64,000 nucleotides of DNA from Spirochaetales bacterium (GTDB taxonomy: Bacteria; Spirochaetota; Spirochaetia; JABEVK01), in the NCBI GenBank assembly GCA_947478845.1, contig CANJXC010000015.1, positions 1 through 64,000 on the forward strand. The letters are read 5' to 3'. Under the pieces are notes generated by a model that searched no databases, had not been told where the DNA came from, and was given only the letters and a program-made list of their open reading frames with translations. This document shows positions 45,390-54,896 of the stretch, piece after piece. How positions within the stretch are numbered: position 1 is the stretch's first letter; each line of letters begins with the position of its first letter. Position numbers and translations under genes: made by a program.

Positions 45390-47033
45390 ATGAACCTAGG
45401 TGACCATGTGGTTTTGGGTGCCGACTTCGGTACCGACTCTGTGCGTGTGCTAGCTTTAGACCCCGCCAACGGAGCGGTTCTAGGACAAGGCGTGCGCAAC
45501 TATCCCCGCTGGAAAAAGGGTCTGTACTGCGACCCACTGAAGAATCAGTTCCGGCAGCACCCCTTAGACTATTTGGAAGCGCTCGAGGGGGCCACGAAAG
45601 AAGCGCTCAAGGCCTCGGGTCCCGAGGCCTCGTCAAAAGTGCGCGGGCTTTCCCTCGACACCACGGGTTCCACTCCTGTCTTCGCCGACGGCAACGGGGT
45701 TCCCTTATCTTTACTGCCCGCCTTTGCCGAAGACCCCGATGCCATGTTCCTGCTTTGGAAAGATCACACTGCGATTGCCGAGGCCGAGGCCATCAACCAT
45801 GCCGCCGCCGGGGGCAAGGTGCTCGACTTCGTGGGCGGTATCTACTCCTCGGAATGGCTTTGGGCCAAAGCCTGGCACGTACTGAAGTCTAACCCCAAAG
45901 TTGCCGCCGCCGGAAAAACCCTCGTGGAGCATTGCGACTGGATTGGCGCCCGACTTACCGGCAATGAGCACCCCGACAAAGTCAAGCGCGGACGTTGCGC
46001 TGCCGGTCACAAAGGGTTGTGGCACGCTAGTTTTGGCGGCTACCCTGAAGAGTTTCTCGGCAAGCTCGAAGCGCGGTTGGTGCCTCTGGTGAAAAGTTTG
46101 GGCACCCATACCGTGACGGCCGATACGGCAGCAGGAGTAATCACCGCCGAATGGGCTGCCAAGCTAGGAGTGCCAGCTACCACTGTGATTGGTACCGGGG
46201 CCTTCGATGTGCACATGGGCGCGCTCGGCGGCGGTATCAAGGCCAACCAACTGGTGAAGGTGATGGGAACTAGCTGCTGTGACGTGGTCACCGCTGCGCT
46301 TCCTCAAAAGGGTCATGCGGAACGCGTTGTCGCCGGCATCTGTGGCCAGGTGGACGGGTCGATTGTCCCAGGCTGGTTGGGCTATGAAGCTGGTCAATCT
46401 GCCTACGGTGATGTGTACGCTTGGTTCCGCCAGGTGCTCGCTTGGCCCCTCACCAAGTTCCTCCCCGCCGCCGAAGCGGAAAAGCTCACCGAGAAGATCA
46501 TCCCCGCCCTCGAGGCCGAGGCCCTTTTGCTCAAGCCCCAGGAAGAGCACACCCTAGCCCTCGACTGGCTCAACGGCCGCCGTACTCCCGACGCTGACCA
46601 AAGCCTGGTGGGAGCTGTCACCGGGCTCACCCTGGGCACCGATGCCCCGCGGTTGTACCGCGCTCTGGTAGAAGCCACAGCCTACGGTAGCCGGGCCATT
46701 TTGGAGCGCTTCGAGGCCCAAGGGGTCCAGGTTGACAGCGTCATTGCCATCGGTGGCATCACGCGCAAGAGCAAGCTGGTGATGCAGGTGTTGGCCGACG
46801 TGCTCGGGCGCTCCATACGGGTGGGCGCCAGCGACCAAGCCTGTGCGCTGGGAGCCGGAATGTTCGCGGCCACGGTGGCAGGGCTCTACCCCACGGTTGA
46901 GGCCGCACAAGCCAAAATGTTCCCTGGCTTTGACTTAACCTTTACCCCCGACCCCAAAATGGCCAAGGTTTACGATGGTCTTTATAAGAAATACCTCGCG
47001 CTGGGGGCCTTTGTAGCCTCCGCGAAACACTAA
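45390..47033 (+). CDS. araB: Ribulokinase
   Basis: 547 aa from the ATG at 45390, which has AGGAGG at ideal spacing; the frame back to 45333 crosses the promoter. FGGY kinase with VLGADFGTDSVRVLALD (phosphate-binding), LSLDTTGSTPVF, CDWIGARLTGN and the C-terminal IAIGGITRKSKLVMQVLADVLGR. It phosphorylates L-ribulose in L-arabinose breakdown. First gene of araB-araA-araD; 10 bases separate it from araA. Confidence 0.95.
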   Translation: MNLGDHVVLGADFGTDSVRVLALDPANGAVLGQGVRNYPRWKKGLYCDPLKNQFRQHPLDYLEALEGATKEALKASGPEASSKVRGLSLDTTGSTPVFADGNGVPLSLLPAFAEDPDAMFLLWKDHTAIAEAEAINHAAAGGKVLDFVGGIYSSEWLWAKAWHVLKSNPKVAAAGKTLVEHCDWIGARLTGNEHPDKVKRGRCAAGHKGLWHASFGGYPEEFLGKLEARLVPLVKSLGTHTVTADTAAGVITAEWAAKLGVPATTVIGTGAFDVHMGALGGGIKANQLVKVMGTSCCDVVTAALPQKGHAERVVAGICGQVDGSIVPGWLGYEAGQSAYGDVYAWFRQVLAWPLTKFLPAAEAEKLTEKIIPALEAEALLLKPQEEHTLALDWLNGRRTPDADQSLVGAVTGLTLGTDAPRLYRALVEATAYGSRAILERFEAQGVQVDSVIAIGGITRKSKLVMQVLADVLGRSIRVGASDQACALGAGMFAATVAGLYPTVEAAQAKMFPGFDLTFTPDPKMAKVYDGLYKKYLALGAFVASAKH

Positions 47034-47043
47034 GGAGTTCTCC

Positions 47044-48552
47044 ATGATTGCCCAGAAACCCGAGTTTGAGATCTGGTTCGTTACCGGCAGCCAAGATCTG
47101 TATGGTCCGGCTACCCTCGAGCAGGTCGCCAAAGATAGCCAAGTTGTCGTCAAAGGCCTCAACGCCGCCGGCACCGTGCCCTACCCCATTGTGTGGAAGC
47201 CAACGGTGCGGTCCGCTGAAGAAATCTCGGCGGTTTGCGAGGCCGCCACTGCCGACCGCAAGTGCGCGGGTGTCATCACTTGGATGCACACCTTCAGCCC
47301 GGCCAAAATGTGGATTCGCGGGTTGCTGGTGCTCGGTAAACCCCTGCTTCAGTTCCACACCCAGTTCCACCGCGACCTGCCCTGGGGCTCCATCGACATG
47401 GATTACATGAACCTCCATCAAAGTGCACACGGCGACCGCGAATACGGCCATATCACCGCCAGGCTGGGCCTCAAGCGCTCCATCATAGCTGGCCATTGGC
47501 AAGACAAGGAAACCCAGCGCCGCCTGGGAGCCTGGAGCCGTGTTGCCGGTGCGGTCACCGAAGGCCGCTCGGGTCGCTACGTACGCTTCGGCGATAACAT
47601 GCGGGAAGTGGCCGTTACCGACGGTGACAAGGTTGCGGCCCAGATTCAGCTCGGCTGGAGCATCAACAGCTACGGCGTCGGCGAACTGGTCAAGAGGGTC
47701 AACGCCGTCACCCCCGCGCAGGTGGACAAACTTCTCGAGGAATACAAAAAAACCTATGTGATTGCCCCCGAACTGCTGAACACCCCCAAACAGCTTGAGC
47801 GCCTCAAAGTGCAGGCTCGCTTGGAAATCGCCATCGAAGCCTTCCTAGTGGAAGGCAAATACCTGGCCTTTACCACCAGCTTCGAAGACCTCTACGGCCT
47901 CGACCAACTGCCGGGCCTCGCTGCCCAGCGTCTCATGGCCAAGGGCTACGGCTTTGCCGGCGAAGGCGACTGGAAGACGGCCGCCCTTGTGCGGGCGGTC
48001 AAACTCATGGGCGAGGGACTTTCAGGTGCCACCAGCTTCATGGAAGACTACACCTACCACCTCGAAGGTGGCAAAGAAATGGTGCTTGGTAGCCACATGC
48101 TCGAAATCTGCCCCAGCATCGCTGCTGGCCCCGTGAAAATCGAGATCCACCCGCTGGGCATCGGCGGCAAGGACGACCCCGCGCGCCTAGTGTTCAACGC
48201 CGCCCCGGGCGAGGCCACGAACGCGAGCCTTGTTGAGTTTGGCGACCGCTTCCGCTTGCTGGTCAACGAAGTGAAGACCATCGCCGTACCGCACGAAATG
48301 CCCAAGCTCCCGGTGGCCCAGGCCATGTGGATCCCCTACCCCGACTTCCGCACCGGCCTCGAAGGTTGGATCTGGTCGGGTGGTGCCCACCACACGGCCT
48401 ATTCCACCGCCGTGGGAGCCGAGATGCTGCAGATGTACGCCGACCAATTGGGCCTGGAGTACGTCTGCATCGGCAAAACAAGCACCCTCGAAAGTGTAAG
48501 ACAAACCCTTGCTGTACAGGAACTTCTGGCTCACAAGGGCAACTTCCGATGA
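47044..48552 (+). CDS. araA: L-arabinose isomerase
   Basis: 502 aa, usual length. [20 protein letters not shown] is the family N-terminus; [29 protein letters not shown] and MEDYTYHL are further conserved blocks carrying the Mn-binding Glu and His residues. It interconverts L-arabinose and L-ribulose in the cytoplasm. AAGGAG lies in the leader after araB. Its stop overlaps the araD ATG (ATGA). Confidence 0.97.
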   Translation: MIAQKPEFEIWFVTGSQDLYGPATLEQVAKDSQVVVKGLNAAGTVPYPIVWKPTVRSAEEISAVCEAATADRKCAGVITWMHTFSPAKMWIRGLLVLGKPLLQFHTQFHRDLPWGSIDMDYMNLHQSAHGDREYGHITARLGLKRSIIAGHWQDKETQRRLGAWSRVAGAVTEGRSGRYVRFGDNMREVAVTDGDKVAAQIQLGWSINSYGVGELVKRVNAVTPAQVDKLLEEYKKTYVIAPELLNTPKQLERLKVQARLEIAIEAFLVEGKYLAFTTSFEDLYGLDQLPGLAAQRLMAKGYGFAGEGDWKTAALVRAVKLMGEGLSGATSFMEDYTYHLEGGKEMVLGSHMLEICPSIAAGPVKIEIHPLGIGGKDDPARLVFNAAPGEATNASLVEFGDRFRLLVNEVKTIAVPHEMPKLPVAQAMWIPYPDFRTGLEGWIWSGGAHHTAYSTAVGAEMLQMYADQLGLEYVCIGKTSTLESVRQTLAVQELLAHKGNFR

Positions 48553-49265
48553 GTTCAGTCTACCAGAGCCTGAAGCAGGAGGCCCTCGAGGCCAACCTTC
48601 AGATTCCCAAGCACGGCTTGGCCCTATTCACCTGGGGAAACGTATCGGCGTTCGACCGCTCACGGGGAGTGTTTGCCATTAAGCCCAGCGGCGTGCCCTA
48701 CGACGAGCTGAAGGTGGACGATATCGTGGTGGTAGACCTAGACGGCCGCGTGGTGGAGGGCAAACTGCGGCCTTCCAGCGATACCCCCACCCACCGGGTG
48801 CTCTACCAGGCTTTTCCCACCCTCGGAGGCATCGTGCACACCCACTCGACCCATGCCACGGCGTGGGCCCAAGCACAGATTCCCTTGCCCGTTTGGGGAA
48901 CCACCCACGCCGACCACAGCCCCTTTGAAGTCCCGTGTACGCCCCAACTCTCGGCCGAGCAGGTGAAAGGCGACTACGAGCTCGAAACCGGTCACCTCAT
49001 TGTTCAGACGTTTCAGAAGGCCAAGCCCGCCCTCGACCCCAACGAAGTGAGCTGGGTTCTCGTAGGGGGCCATGCTCCTTTTACTTGGGGCAAAGACGCC
49101 TCCAAGGCGCTCTACCACGCTGTAGTCCTCGAAGAGGTGGCCCGTATGGCCATCTTATCGCGCTTGGCAGCCGGAGCGGGCCAGGTTCCCGGGCTCCCCC
49201 CCCACCTGATTGCCAAGCACTATGAACGCAAACACGGGCCGGGAGCTTACTACGGCCAAAAATGA
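48549..49265 (+). CDS. araD: L-ribulose-5-phosphate 4-epimerase
   Basis: 238 aa from the ATG in the araA stop. Class II aldolase/epimerase fold: [25 protein letters not shown], then the zinc histidines in [17 protein letters not shown], and [15 protein letters not shown], then [12 protein letters not shown]. It yields D-xylulose 5-phosphate for the pentose phosphate pathway. Longer readings back to 48327 run through araA and are rejected. The LacI gene starts four bases after its stop. Confidence 0.95.
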   Translation: MSSVYQSLKQEALEANLQIPKHGLALFTWGNVSAFDRSRGVFAIKPSGVPYDELKVDDIVVVDLDGRVVEGKLRPSSDTPTHRVLYQAFPTLGGIVHTHSTHATAWAQAQIPLPVWGTTHADHSPFEVPCTPQLSAEQVKGDYELETGHLIVQTFQKAKPALDPNEVSWVLVGGHAPFTWGKDASKALYHAVVLEEVARMAILSRLAAGAGQVPGLPPHLIAKHYERKHGPGAYYGQK

Positions 49266-49269
49266 GGTC

Positions 49270-50322
49270 ATGACCATCAAGGAGATTGCCCGCTTGGCGG
49301 GTGTCTCCATTGGTACGGTCGACCGGGTGCTTCATGGCAGGGGGCGGGTGTCGGCTCAAAACACCGCCCGCATCCAGGCGTTGGTCGCTGAGCGGGGTTA
49401 CAAGGCCAACCTCTTTGCCAGCCGCTTGTCGGCGGGAGCCGGCCTAAAAACCATAGGCGTACTTTTGCCCCAAACCGACCAGGACGCGGGGTATTGGAAG
49501 TTCATCGAGCACGGGATGGGCAAAGCTGCCGAAGAATTGGAACCCCTGAAGATCACCATTCATCTCGAAGGCTTCGACCGCCTGTCGGCCACAGACTGCG
49601 CGAGGGCGTTTGGCCGATTGGTGGAAGAGGGTTGCGATGCGCTGGCGCTGGCTCCTATTCACAACACCGTTTTGCGTCCCCTCATCGATGCCCTGCCGGA
49701 AGGCTTTCCGTTGGTATTTTTTGACACCGACCTCGATTGCCGTCACCTCCACGGGTTTGTCGGTCAGGATCCTTTTCAGGGGGGACTCCTTGCTGGAAAG
49801 CTGCTCGGAATGGCCACCCTACGCGGTCGTCCGCTGGCCCTCGTGCGCTTTGACGAAGACGACGCCCATTTGAACCGACGCGCCGAGGGGTTTGTGCGCT
49901 CGTGCCTGAAGCAAAACCGAGAAGTATTGGAACTGCACCAGAGACTGGGGGTAGGCGTCGAGGACCGACGGCTCGACTTGGCGCACTTTGTGCTCGGCCA
50001 TCCTGAAGTTGCCGGCCTGTTCGTCCCCAACGCCAACGTGAGCGACTACGCGCGCTCGGGTTCCGGCCTTCGGGTCGTGGGCTACGACCTGACTCCACCC
50101 AACGTTGCCGCCTTGCGGGAAGGCCGCATCGATGTGTTGATTTCCCAACGGCCGGAAACCATGGGCGCTGAGGCCATACGCCTGCTCAGCCGAGCACTGC
50201 TGTTTGGCGAGAAACTGCCCGCCAATGTCAATTTGCCCCTTGACGTCGTTTTGCCCGAAAACCTGGAAGGGTTTTTAGAGGCTACTTCGACAGGGCCTCC
50301 GTCAGCCTCTGTAGCGCTGTAA
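49270..50322 (+). CDS. LacI-family regulator of the arabinose operon
   Basis: 350 aa from the ATG at 49270 (MTIKEIARLAGVSIGTVDRVLHGRGRVS), the normal start of a LacI helix-turn-helix; an ATG at 49222 would overlap araD. The hinge is followed by a periplasmic-binding-like ligand domain (KTIGVLLPQTDQDAGYWKFIEHGM), suited to a sugar. It lies directly after araBAD and probably represses it until arabinose or a derivative binds. Its last 41 bases are antisense to the end of the convergent 740-aa gene. Confidence 0.9.
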   Translation: MTIKEIARLAGVSIGTVDRVLHGRGRVSAQNTARIQALVAERGYKANLFASRLSAGAGLKTIGVLLPQTDQDAGYWKFIEHGMGKAAEELEPLKITIHLEGFDRLSATDCARAFGRLVEEGCDALALAPIHNTVLRPLIDALPEGFPLVFFDTDLDCRHLHGFVGQDPFQGGLLAGKLLGMATLRGRPLALVRFDEDDAHLNRRAEGFVRSCLKQNREVLELHQRLGVGVEDRRLDLAHFVLGHPEVAGLFVPNANVSDYARSGSGLRVVGYDLTPPNVAALREGRIDVLISQRPETMGAEAIRLLSRALLFGEKLPANVNLPLDVVLPENLEGFLEATSTGPPSASVAL

Positions 50323-52504
50323 GGTAGAGGTAGCGTTGATAGGACCGGGAGGTGGTTATTCCCTTGAGTACCGCGCTTTTGTCGATGAGGAACAGGGCCA
50401 CCTTGGCCGAGTTCTCCTCGGCCATCATGTCGACGTTGAGCAATTTAGCATAGTGGGCAATTTCTTTGTCGACCGACTGCTGGGTTTGTTTGGCAGCTGA
50501 CGGATCAAGCTTTAAGTTCCATTGCCCAAGGGATTTCTCACGCTCGGCGATCAGGGTTGCCCGGTCTTCCGAAAGGGGGGCTAGTTCGATGAGCTTTTTG
50601 AAATCTTCGGCGCTTTGCGACGGAACCGCATGGGCTCGGCTTTTTTCCGCGGAATGACCTTTCGCCGCCTTGGGCTCGTTGGCCACCTTTGACCCTTTAG
50701 CCTCTTTGGCCTTTTTGGGAGGCTTTGGTTTGCCGCCAAACATCGCCATGAGCTTTCTGAGCAAGTAACTGAGGTAGCCTTCTTCCCGGACAATGAGATT
50801 CCATGTCGCTTTGACAATTTGCGGGTACAAGGTGGTCAGGCCCAACACCCCCACCAAAGACCGAAGCCTGAGACGGTCACGGTCTTCATAGAGCACCGGA
50901 TCAAGGCCGCGGGTGACAACCTCCGCTGGCGCCGGCAACCCCTTGGATCCGTCGGGAAACAACCAGCGGACGATATCGGTCTGTCCCCGGTCGACGGGCA
51001 AATAATCTCGCACAAAATCGGCCGTAGTCAGGGCAAGCAATCGTTCTTGGCGCAGGAGTTCCAAAGACCGGAGAAAAAGCTTCGAAACGTCTTTTTCGAG
51101 CAGAAAAAGCTCGATTTGCTCGGGAATTCCCTCGCGGGCCCATAGTTGGGACAGCCGTTCCTGCTGGGCTTTTGCCTCTTGCTGTCGCAAATCTAAGAAG
51201 GTCCGTATCAGGTTGTCGCGGTGCACAAACTCGTCCAAGAACTCAAAAACAAGGGGACGCAGGCCCTCTTTGGAAGCGGAAAGAGGAAGGAGTTCGACCA
51301 GAGACGGGTACTTGGAACCCAACTCACTTTTCTTGGAAATGTCGGGGGTTTTCTTGAGGTCTTCCAGCGAAACGGGACCCGAGCTTTCCCTCAGGCGCGA
51401 AACCAGAAGGGCTGTATCCTGGCTTCGCACAAGTGCCGCTTTTTCCTCTTTGCGCTTGGCCACCCGCATTGCCATACAGCTCGCCCACGCTATACGAGCA
51501 GCTTGGTACACCACCGGATTCGCCGTTTTGCGGATCACCTGTACCACCACATACACCGCGTTGGCAAAGCCTTCGCTATCGGGATCTGTGGTGGTGAGTA
51601 CCTTGTGAAGGCGGTCGGTGGCTGGAGGGGCTTGGTTCGCTGCGAACTTTTCGCGGTAGCGCTGCATGTAGGTGGCATATCGCACCTGGAGTGTAGCAGC
51701 CTCATCCTGGTTTCCCGCTCCTTTGAAGAACTCATCAAGAATCGGAAGGCATTTGGTGCGCACCAGATTATCCAGGGTTATCTCACCGGGAAACAGCAAC
51801 GAGAACTCGGGTTCATCGGCGGTGGGAGTGGCCTCTTTCTTGGGGTTGGGCAAGGGCCAGAACTGCAAAAGCACAAGCGGTGCGTCGGCAGCTTCGATGG
51901 TCTTTTGTAGGAAGGGATTCGGGTTGGTCTCGTTGGTTTCCGGCCGGTCTTGCACAGCCACACAGTTTGCGCCGGGCTGGAGAAGCTCACTTCCCGCCTT
52001 GGCGGCCCTAGCGACCGAATCAGGGGTGGGAAACGTAGAGGGCTGGGTTGCCGCTGAGCTTGGCTCGAGATCCGTGAGGGCTTTGCGTAGGTGTTGCAAG
52101 ACGGCTTGCAAAGCATTGGCACTGGCCAATTGTGCGGCCGTCTGACGCTCGGTGAGCTGCACCTTAGACATCGATTCCTTCGAGGTTTCCAGCACCTTCA
52201 AGAGCCCTGCAGCCTTGAGTATGGTGAGCACAGCCTGCATTTCTTTCGTACGGTAGTTAGGAGGAGTCGTGCCGTAGACCGAATCGGGGACACTCTTGAT
52301 CAGCTGGGCAACTTCGAGCACGGCATTACTGGTTTGGAGGTAGGAAAACTTGACGAGGTGCACGAACAAGGAGCCCCTGACATCGATCATGCCCTCTTTG
52401 CGCAGCTCTCCAAATAATTCGTCAAACGCCTGGCGGTTAGCCGAGCGCTCATTGGGTGTACGAGCCCATTCGGTCCAAGAAGGGGGTGCAACTCTTTCTG
52501 CCAT
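50282..52504 (-). CDS. Large unrecognised cytoplasmic protein, possibly DUF5312
   Basis: 740 aa, no signal peptide and no clear transmembrane span. It is largely helical and charged, with an extended low-complexity Lys/Ala/Pro segment near residues 595-640 (GGKPKPPKKAKEAKGSKVAN). Motif-like stretches include FVRDYLPVDRGQTDIVRWLFPDGSKGLP and LRLRSLVGVLGLTTLYPQIV. Size, composition and the spirochaete setting suggest DUF5312, but I cannot confirm that. Its ATG overlaps the stop of the FGGY kinase gene (TAATG), so the two are coupled. Function unknown. Confidence 0.62.
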   Translation of the reverse strand: MAERVAPPSWTEWARTPNERSANRQAFDELFGELRKEGMIDVRGSLFVHLVKFSYLQTSNAVLEVAQLIKSVPDSVYGTTPPNYRTKEMQAVLTILKAAGLLKVLETSKESMSKVQLTERQTAAQLASANALQAVLQHLRKALTDLEPSSAATQPSTFPTPDSVARAAKAGSELLQPGANCVAVQDRPETNETNPNPFLQKTIEAADAPLVLLQFWPLPNPKKEATPTADEPEFSLLFPGEITLDNLVRTKCLPILDEFFKGAGNQDEAATLQVRYATYMQRYREKFAANQAPPATDRLHKVLTTTDPDSEGFANAVYVVVQVIRKTANPVVYQAARIAWASCMAMRVAKRKEEKAALVRSQDTALLVSRLRESSGPVSLEDLKKTPDISKKSELGSKYPSLVELLPLSASKEGLRPLVFEFLDEFVHRDNLIRTFLDLRQQEAKAQQERLSQLWAREGIPEQIELFLLEKDVSKLFLRSLELLRQERLLALTTADFVRDYLPVDRGQTDIVRWLFPDGSKGLPAPAEVVTRGLDPVLYEDRDRLRLRSLVGVLGLTTLYPQIVKATWNLIVREEGYLSYLLRKLMAMFGGKPKPPKKAKEAKGSKVANEPKAAKGHSAEKSRAHAVPSQSAEDFKKLIELAPLSEDRATLIAEREKSLGQWNLKLDPSAAKQTQQSVDKEIAHYAKLLNVDMMAEENSAKVALFLIDKSAVLKGITTSRSYQRYLYLTALQRLTEALSK

Positions 52505-53889
52505 TAAGACTCCACCTCTTTGTTGTACTTTCGGTAACTCTCGTACAAACCGTTATAGGCTTGGTGCCGCACCGCGCGGGGGTTAAAGACGGCCCGCACC
52601 TTCACCAAGGCCCCGCTGGCCTCGCGCAAGCTACCAAACTCACCTTGACGGACCAGGGCGCAGGCGGCGCTTCCCAGCAGTTCCGCGTCCTCGATTTCGG
52701 GCACCAGAATGCGTTTGCCGGTGATGTCGGCTTTCAATTGGTTCCAGATCACGTTGCGGGCCTGGCCGCCGGTCACCCTCAGCTCGTCGATGGCTAGGCC
52801 GTTGCTTTCCATGGTCTCGAGCACACGCCGGATGCCAAAGGCAATCGACTCAACCACAGCTCGGCCCATATCGTCCCGGGTGTGGTCGGGGTGCAGCTCG
52901 AGAAAACCACCGCGGGCAAACTCGAAATCGCCGTTTTTTTCGAAGCTGGGAAAAAAGTAGGGGCGCGAGCGCTCGAGGGGCAGGTTCTCAATCTCTTGAA
53001 GGATTTCCCGGTAACTGCGGTCGCTTTGGCCGGTGATGCGCCGCAGCCATTCGAACAAGCGCCCCGTGGAACTCAAAATGCCCGAAATGTTGTACAGGCC
53101 GTCGATGGCGTGCGGGAGCGTGCGCAGGCGCTTGTCGGCGAGGGGAGCCGTGGCGCAGTGGTTGATACCTTCGCTGGTGCCGGCGCGGTCGCAGGTGCGC
53201 CCGGGTTCAACGGCACCGGCGCCGAGCAGGGCCACCAGAAAGTCGCTGCCTGCCGCCACTACCGGCACCCCGGCAGGGATGCCCGTGAAGGTGGAGGAAT
53301 GTTCGGTGACGCTGCCCACCGCCTCGGTCATGGTGGCGAAAGGGGGAAGCTTGGCAAGGTCGAGGCCATATTTGGCCGAATCGTCGCTGTGCCAAATGTA
53401 GGGAATGAACTCTTTGCTGGGGGTAATGGTGCGGGCCTCACCGGTAAGGAAGAAGTTCAAATACTCGGCGCAGCTGAGGAACCACTTGGTTTTTTCGTAC
53501 AGATCGGGGTGGTTTTCCCGAAACCAAGCGATTTTGGGCAGGAAGAAACTCTTAGTACCCTCTTGGCGCAGGTTGCGCTTATCCATCCATAAGAGGGCGT
53601 AAAACAGCACCTTGCCGTCGGAATCGACGGGAATCACCGTGGGCCCCTGCCCCGAGACGGCCACCGCGCTGATGCGCTGATACCCGCCTACCGAGGCGAC
53701 AATTTCGCGTAGGGCCTCGACCCAAACACCCGGGTCCCAGGCATGGAAATCCTGCCGGGTCTTTTCCCAGTAAGTGACCCTATGGTAGGCCACCAGCTCG
53801 CCTTCGCTAGAGACCAGCCCGCCTTTCATGGCCGTCGTTCCGATGTCGACCGCAAGAATCAGCTTTTGGGGGGTTCGCAAACTCGGCAT
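52504..53889 (-). CDS. FGGY-family carbohydrate kinase
   Basis: 461 aa. ILAVDIGTTAMKGGLVSSEGELV is the phosphate-binding N-terminus; AVSGQGPTVIPVD, DRAGTSEGINHC and the C-terminal LRVTGGQARNVIWNQLKADITGK complete the FGGY fold. It is nearest to xylulokinase-like members by eye, but the substrate (xylulose, gluconate or other) cannot be fixed. Shorter than araB. Probably leaderless (TATTGT six bases before the ATG). Translated together with the unknown 740-aa protein. Confidence 0.87.
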   Translation of the reverse strand: MPSLRTPQKLILAVDIGTTAMKGGLVSSEGELVAYHRVTYWEKTRQDFHAWDPGVWVEALREIVASVGGYQRISAVAVSGQGPTVIPVDSDGKVLFYALLWMDKRNLRQEGTKSFFLPKIAWFRENHPDLYEKTKWFLSCAEYLNFFLTGEARTITPSKEFIPYIWHSDDSAKYGLDLAKLPPFATMTEAVGSVTEHSSTFTGIPAGVPVVAAGSDFLVALLGAGAVEPGRTCDRAGTSEGINHCATAPLADKRLRTLPHAIDGLYNISGILSSTGRLFEWLRRITGQSDRSYREILQEIENLPLERSRPYFFPSFEKNGDFEFARGGFLELHPDHTRDDMGRAVVESIAFGIRRVLETMESNGLAIDELRVTGGQARNVIWNQLKADITGKRILVPEIEDAELLGSAACALVRQGEFGSLREASGALVKVRAVFNPRAVRHQAYNGLYESYRKYNKEVES

Positions 53890-53895
53890 GCCTTC

Positions 53896-53924
53896 ACAAT
53901 ACCAACTACAGGCCTGTTGGGGAA
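53896..53924 (-). promoter_or_regulatory. Leaderless promoter TTCCCC-N17-TATTGT-N6-ATG
   Basis: On the minus strand TATTGT (53896-53901) ends six bases before the kinase ATG at 53889. A weak TTCCCC (53919-53924) is 17 bp upstream. Confidence 0.45.
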
Positions 53925-53984
53925 CCTCCTTTTACGCGGTGGAGGGGCCAGCCGGGGGTATAGTAGCGGCCGCGGGAGCTTGCA

Positions 53985-54167
53985 TCAGTCGTCCCGTGCC
54001 AAAGAGGTGGAGTTGCCTTTAGCTTCGTCAAGGCGGAAGTCCTCCTGCCCCAACAGCTTCGCTACTCCGCCGATGACCAACAACAAAGTCACGAGGATGC
54101 CGATACGGCTCACAAGACTGCCGATCAAGCGCGCCTGCCTAGGGCTCAGGGTCTTCACTGAAAACAT
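53985..54167 (-). CDS. Small single-helix membrane protein
   Basis: 60 aa. One transmembrane helix (about 20-38: SRIGILVTLLLVIGGVAKLL) with a basic N-terminus and an acidic C-terminal tail (GQEDFRLDEAKGN), so probably inserted with the tail outside. A short -10-like TATAGG lies 9 bases before the ATG. No family is recognised. Supported by membrane-like composition and the otherwise empty 365-base gap between the FGGY kinase and the NarL-type regulator. Confidence 0.45.
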   Translation of the reverse strand: MFSVKTLSPRQARLIGSLVSRIGILVTLLLVIGGVAKLLGQEDFRLDEAKGNSTSLARDD

Positions 54168-54218
54168 CTGGGTTTACCTATAATGCTTCAGAATACCGAA
54201 ACCGCCCCCCACCCGCTA

Positions 54219-54233
54219 TCAGGAAATTCCTGA
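54219..54233. promoter_or_regulatory. Perfect 15-bp palindrome TCAGGAAATTCCTGA
   Basis: Seven-base arms around a central A, between the stop of the NarL-type regulator gene and the start of the 60-aa gene, about 50 bases upstream of the latter. No U tract, so an operator is likelier than a terminator. The cognate protein is unknown; the adjacent regulator is one candidate. Confidence 0.45.
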
Positions 54234-54254
54234 GCCTAACTAGGGAAACCAGCT

Positions 54255-54896
54255 CTAAATCAGCTGATGGGCCTGGGCAAACTGAACTAGTTCGACCGGT
54301 CCGCTCACTTTCAGCTTGGTGTAAACAGCGGCCTTGTGGTTGTCGGCGGTTTTCGGCGAAATACCGAGCTGGAAGGCGATTGACTTGACGCTCTGGCCAG
54401 CGAGTAGAAGAGCAAACACTTCGTGCTCCCTTGCCGTGAGCAAACCCAAACCCTTCTGGCTGTCGATGGCACCATCGGGAATCTGAACCAACTGCCCGGC
54501 CAGAGCGTCTAGGCTCAACTGGTCGAGATACACGTGCCCCTCCCCAACGGCCTTCAGGGCCTCGAGGAGCACGGTATCGGCGCTTTCCTTGTTGACGAAG
54601 CCACGGGCGCCAGCCTGCAGGGCCCGAAGCACCAATGTTCCCTCTTGGTACATCGAAAGCATCAGCACCTGCGTCCGCGGGAACTTGGCCTTCAGCCGGG
54701 GCAGGTGGTCGAGGCTCACCCCATGGCCAAAGCGGAAGTCGAGCAGCAGCAGGTCGGTGGGTAGCGATTCCAAGGTTGCCTCAAGGTCTTCGAGCCGGCT
54801 CACTTCCCCGGTTAGCTCCACCTCGCTCATCGACTCAAGAATGACCCGAAGGCCCGCCCGAACCGTAGCGTGATCGTCAGCGATCAGGACTTTCAA
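54255..54896 (-). CDS. NarL/FixJ-family response regulator
   Basis: 213 aa. Receiver with acidic pair DD7-8 and phospho-acceptor D53 (LLLLDFRFGHG), then a LuxR-type helix-turn-helix (LTAREHEVFALLLAGQSVKSIAFQLGISPKTADNHKAAVYTKL). It overlaps the kinase gene by 20 bases and is its obvious partner. Targets are unknown; the divergent membrane protein gene at 56059 and the palindrome at 54219 are candidates. Confidence 0.93.
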   Translation of the reverse strand: MKVLIADDHATVRAGLRVILESMSEVELTGEVSRLEDLEATLESLPTDLLLLDFRFGHGVSLDHLPRLKAKFPRTQVLMLSMYQEGTLVLRALQAGARGFVNKESADTVLLEALKAVGEGHVYLDQLSLDALAGQLVQIPDGAIDSQKGLGLLTAREHEVFALLLAGQSVKSIAFQLGISPKTADNHKAAVYTKLKVSGPVELVQFAQAHQLI

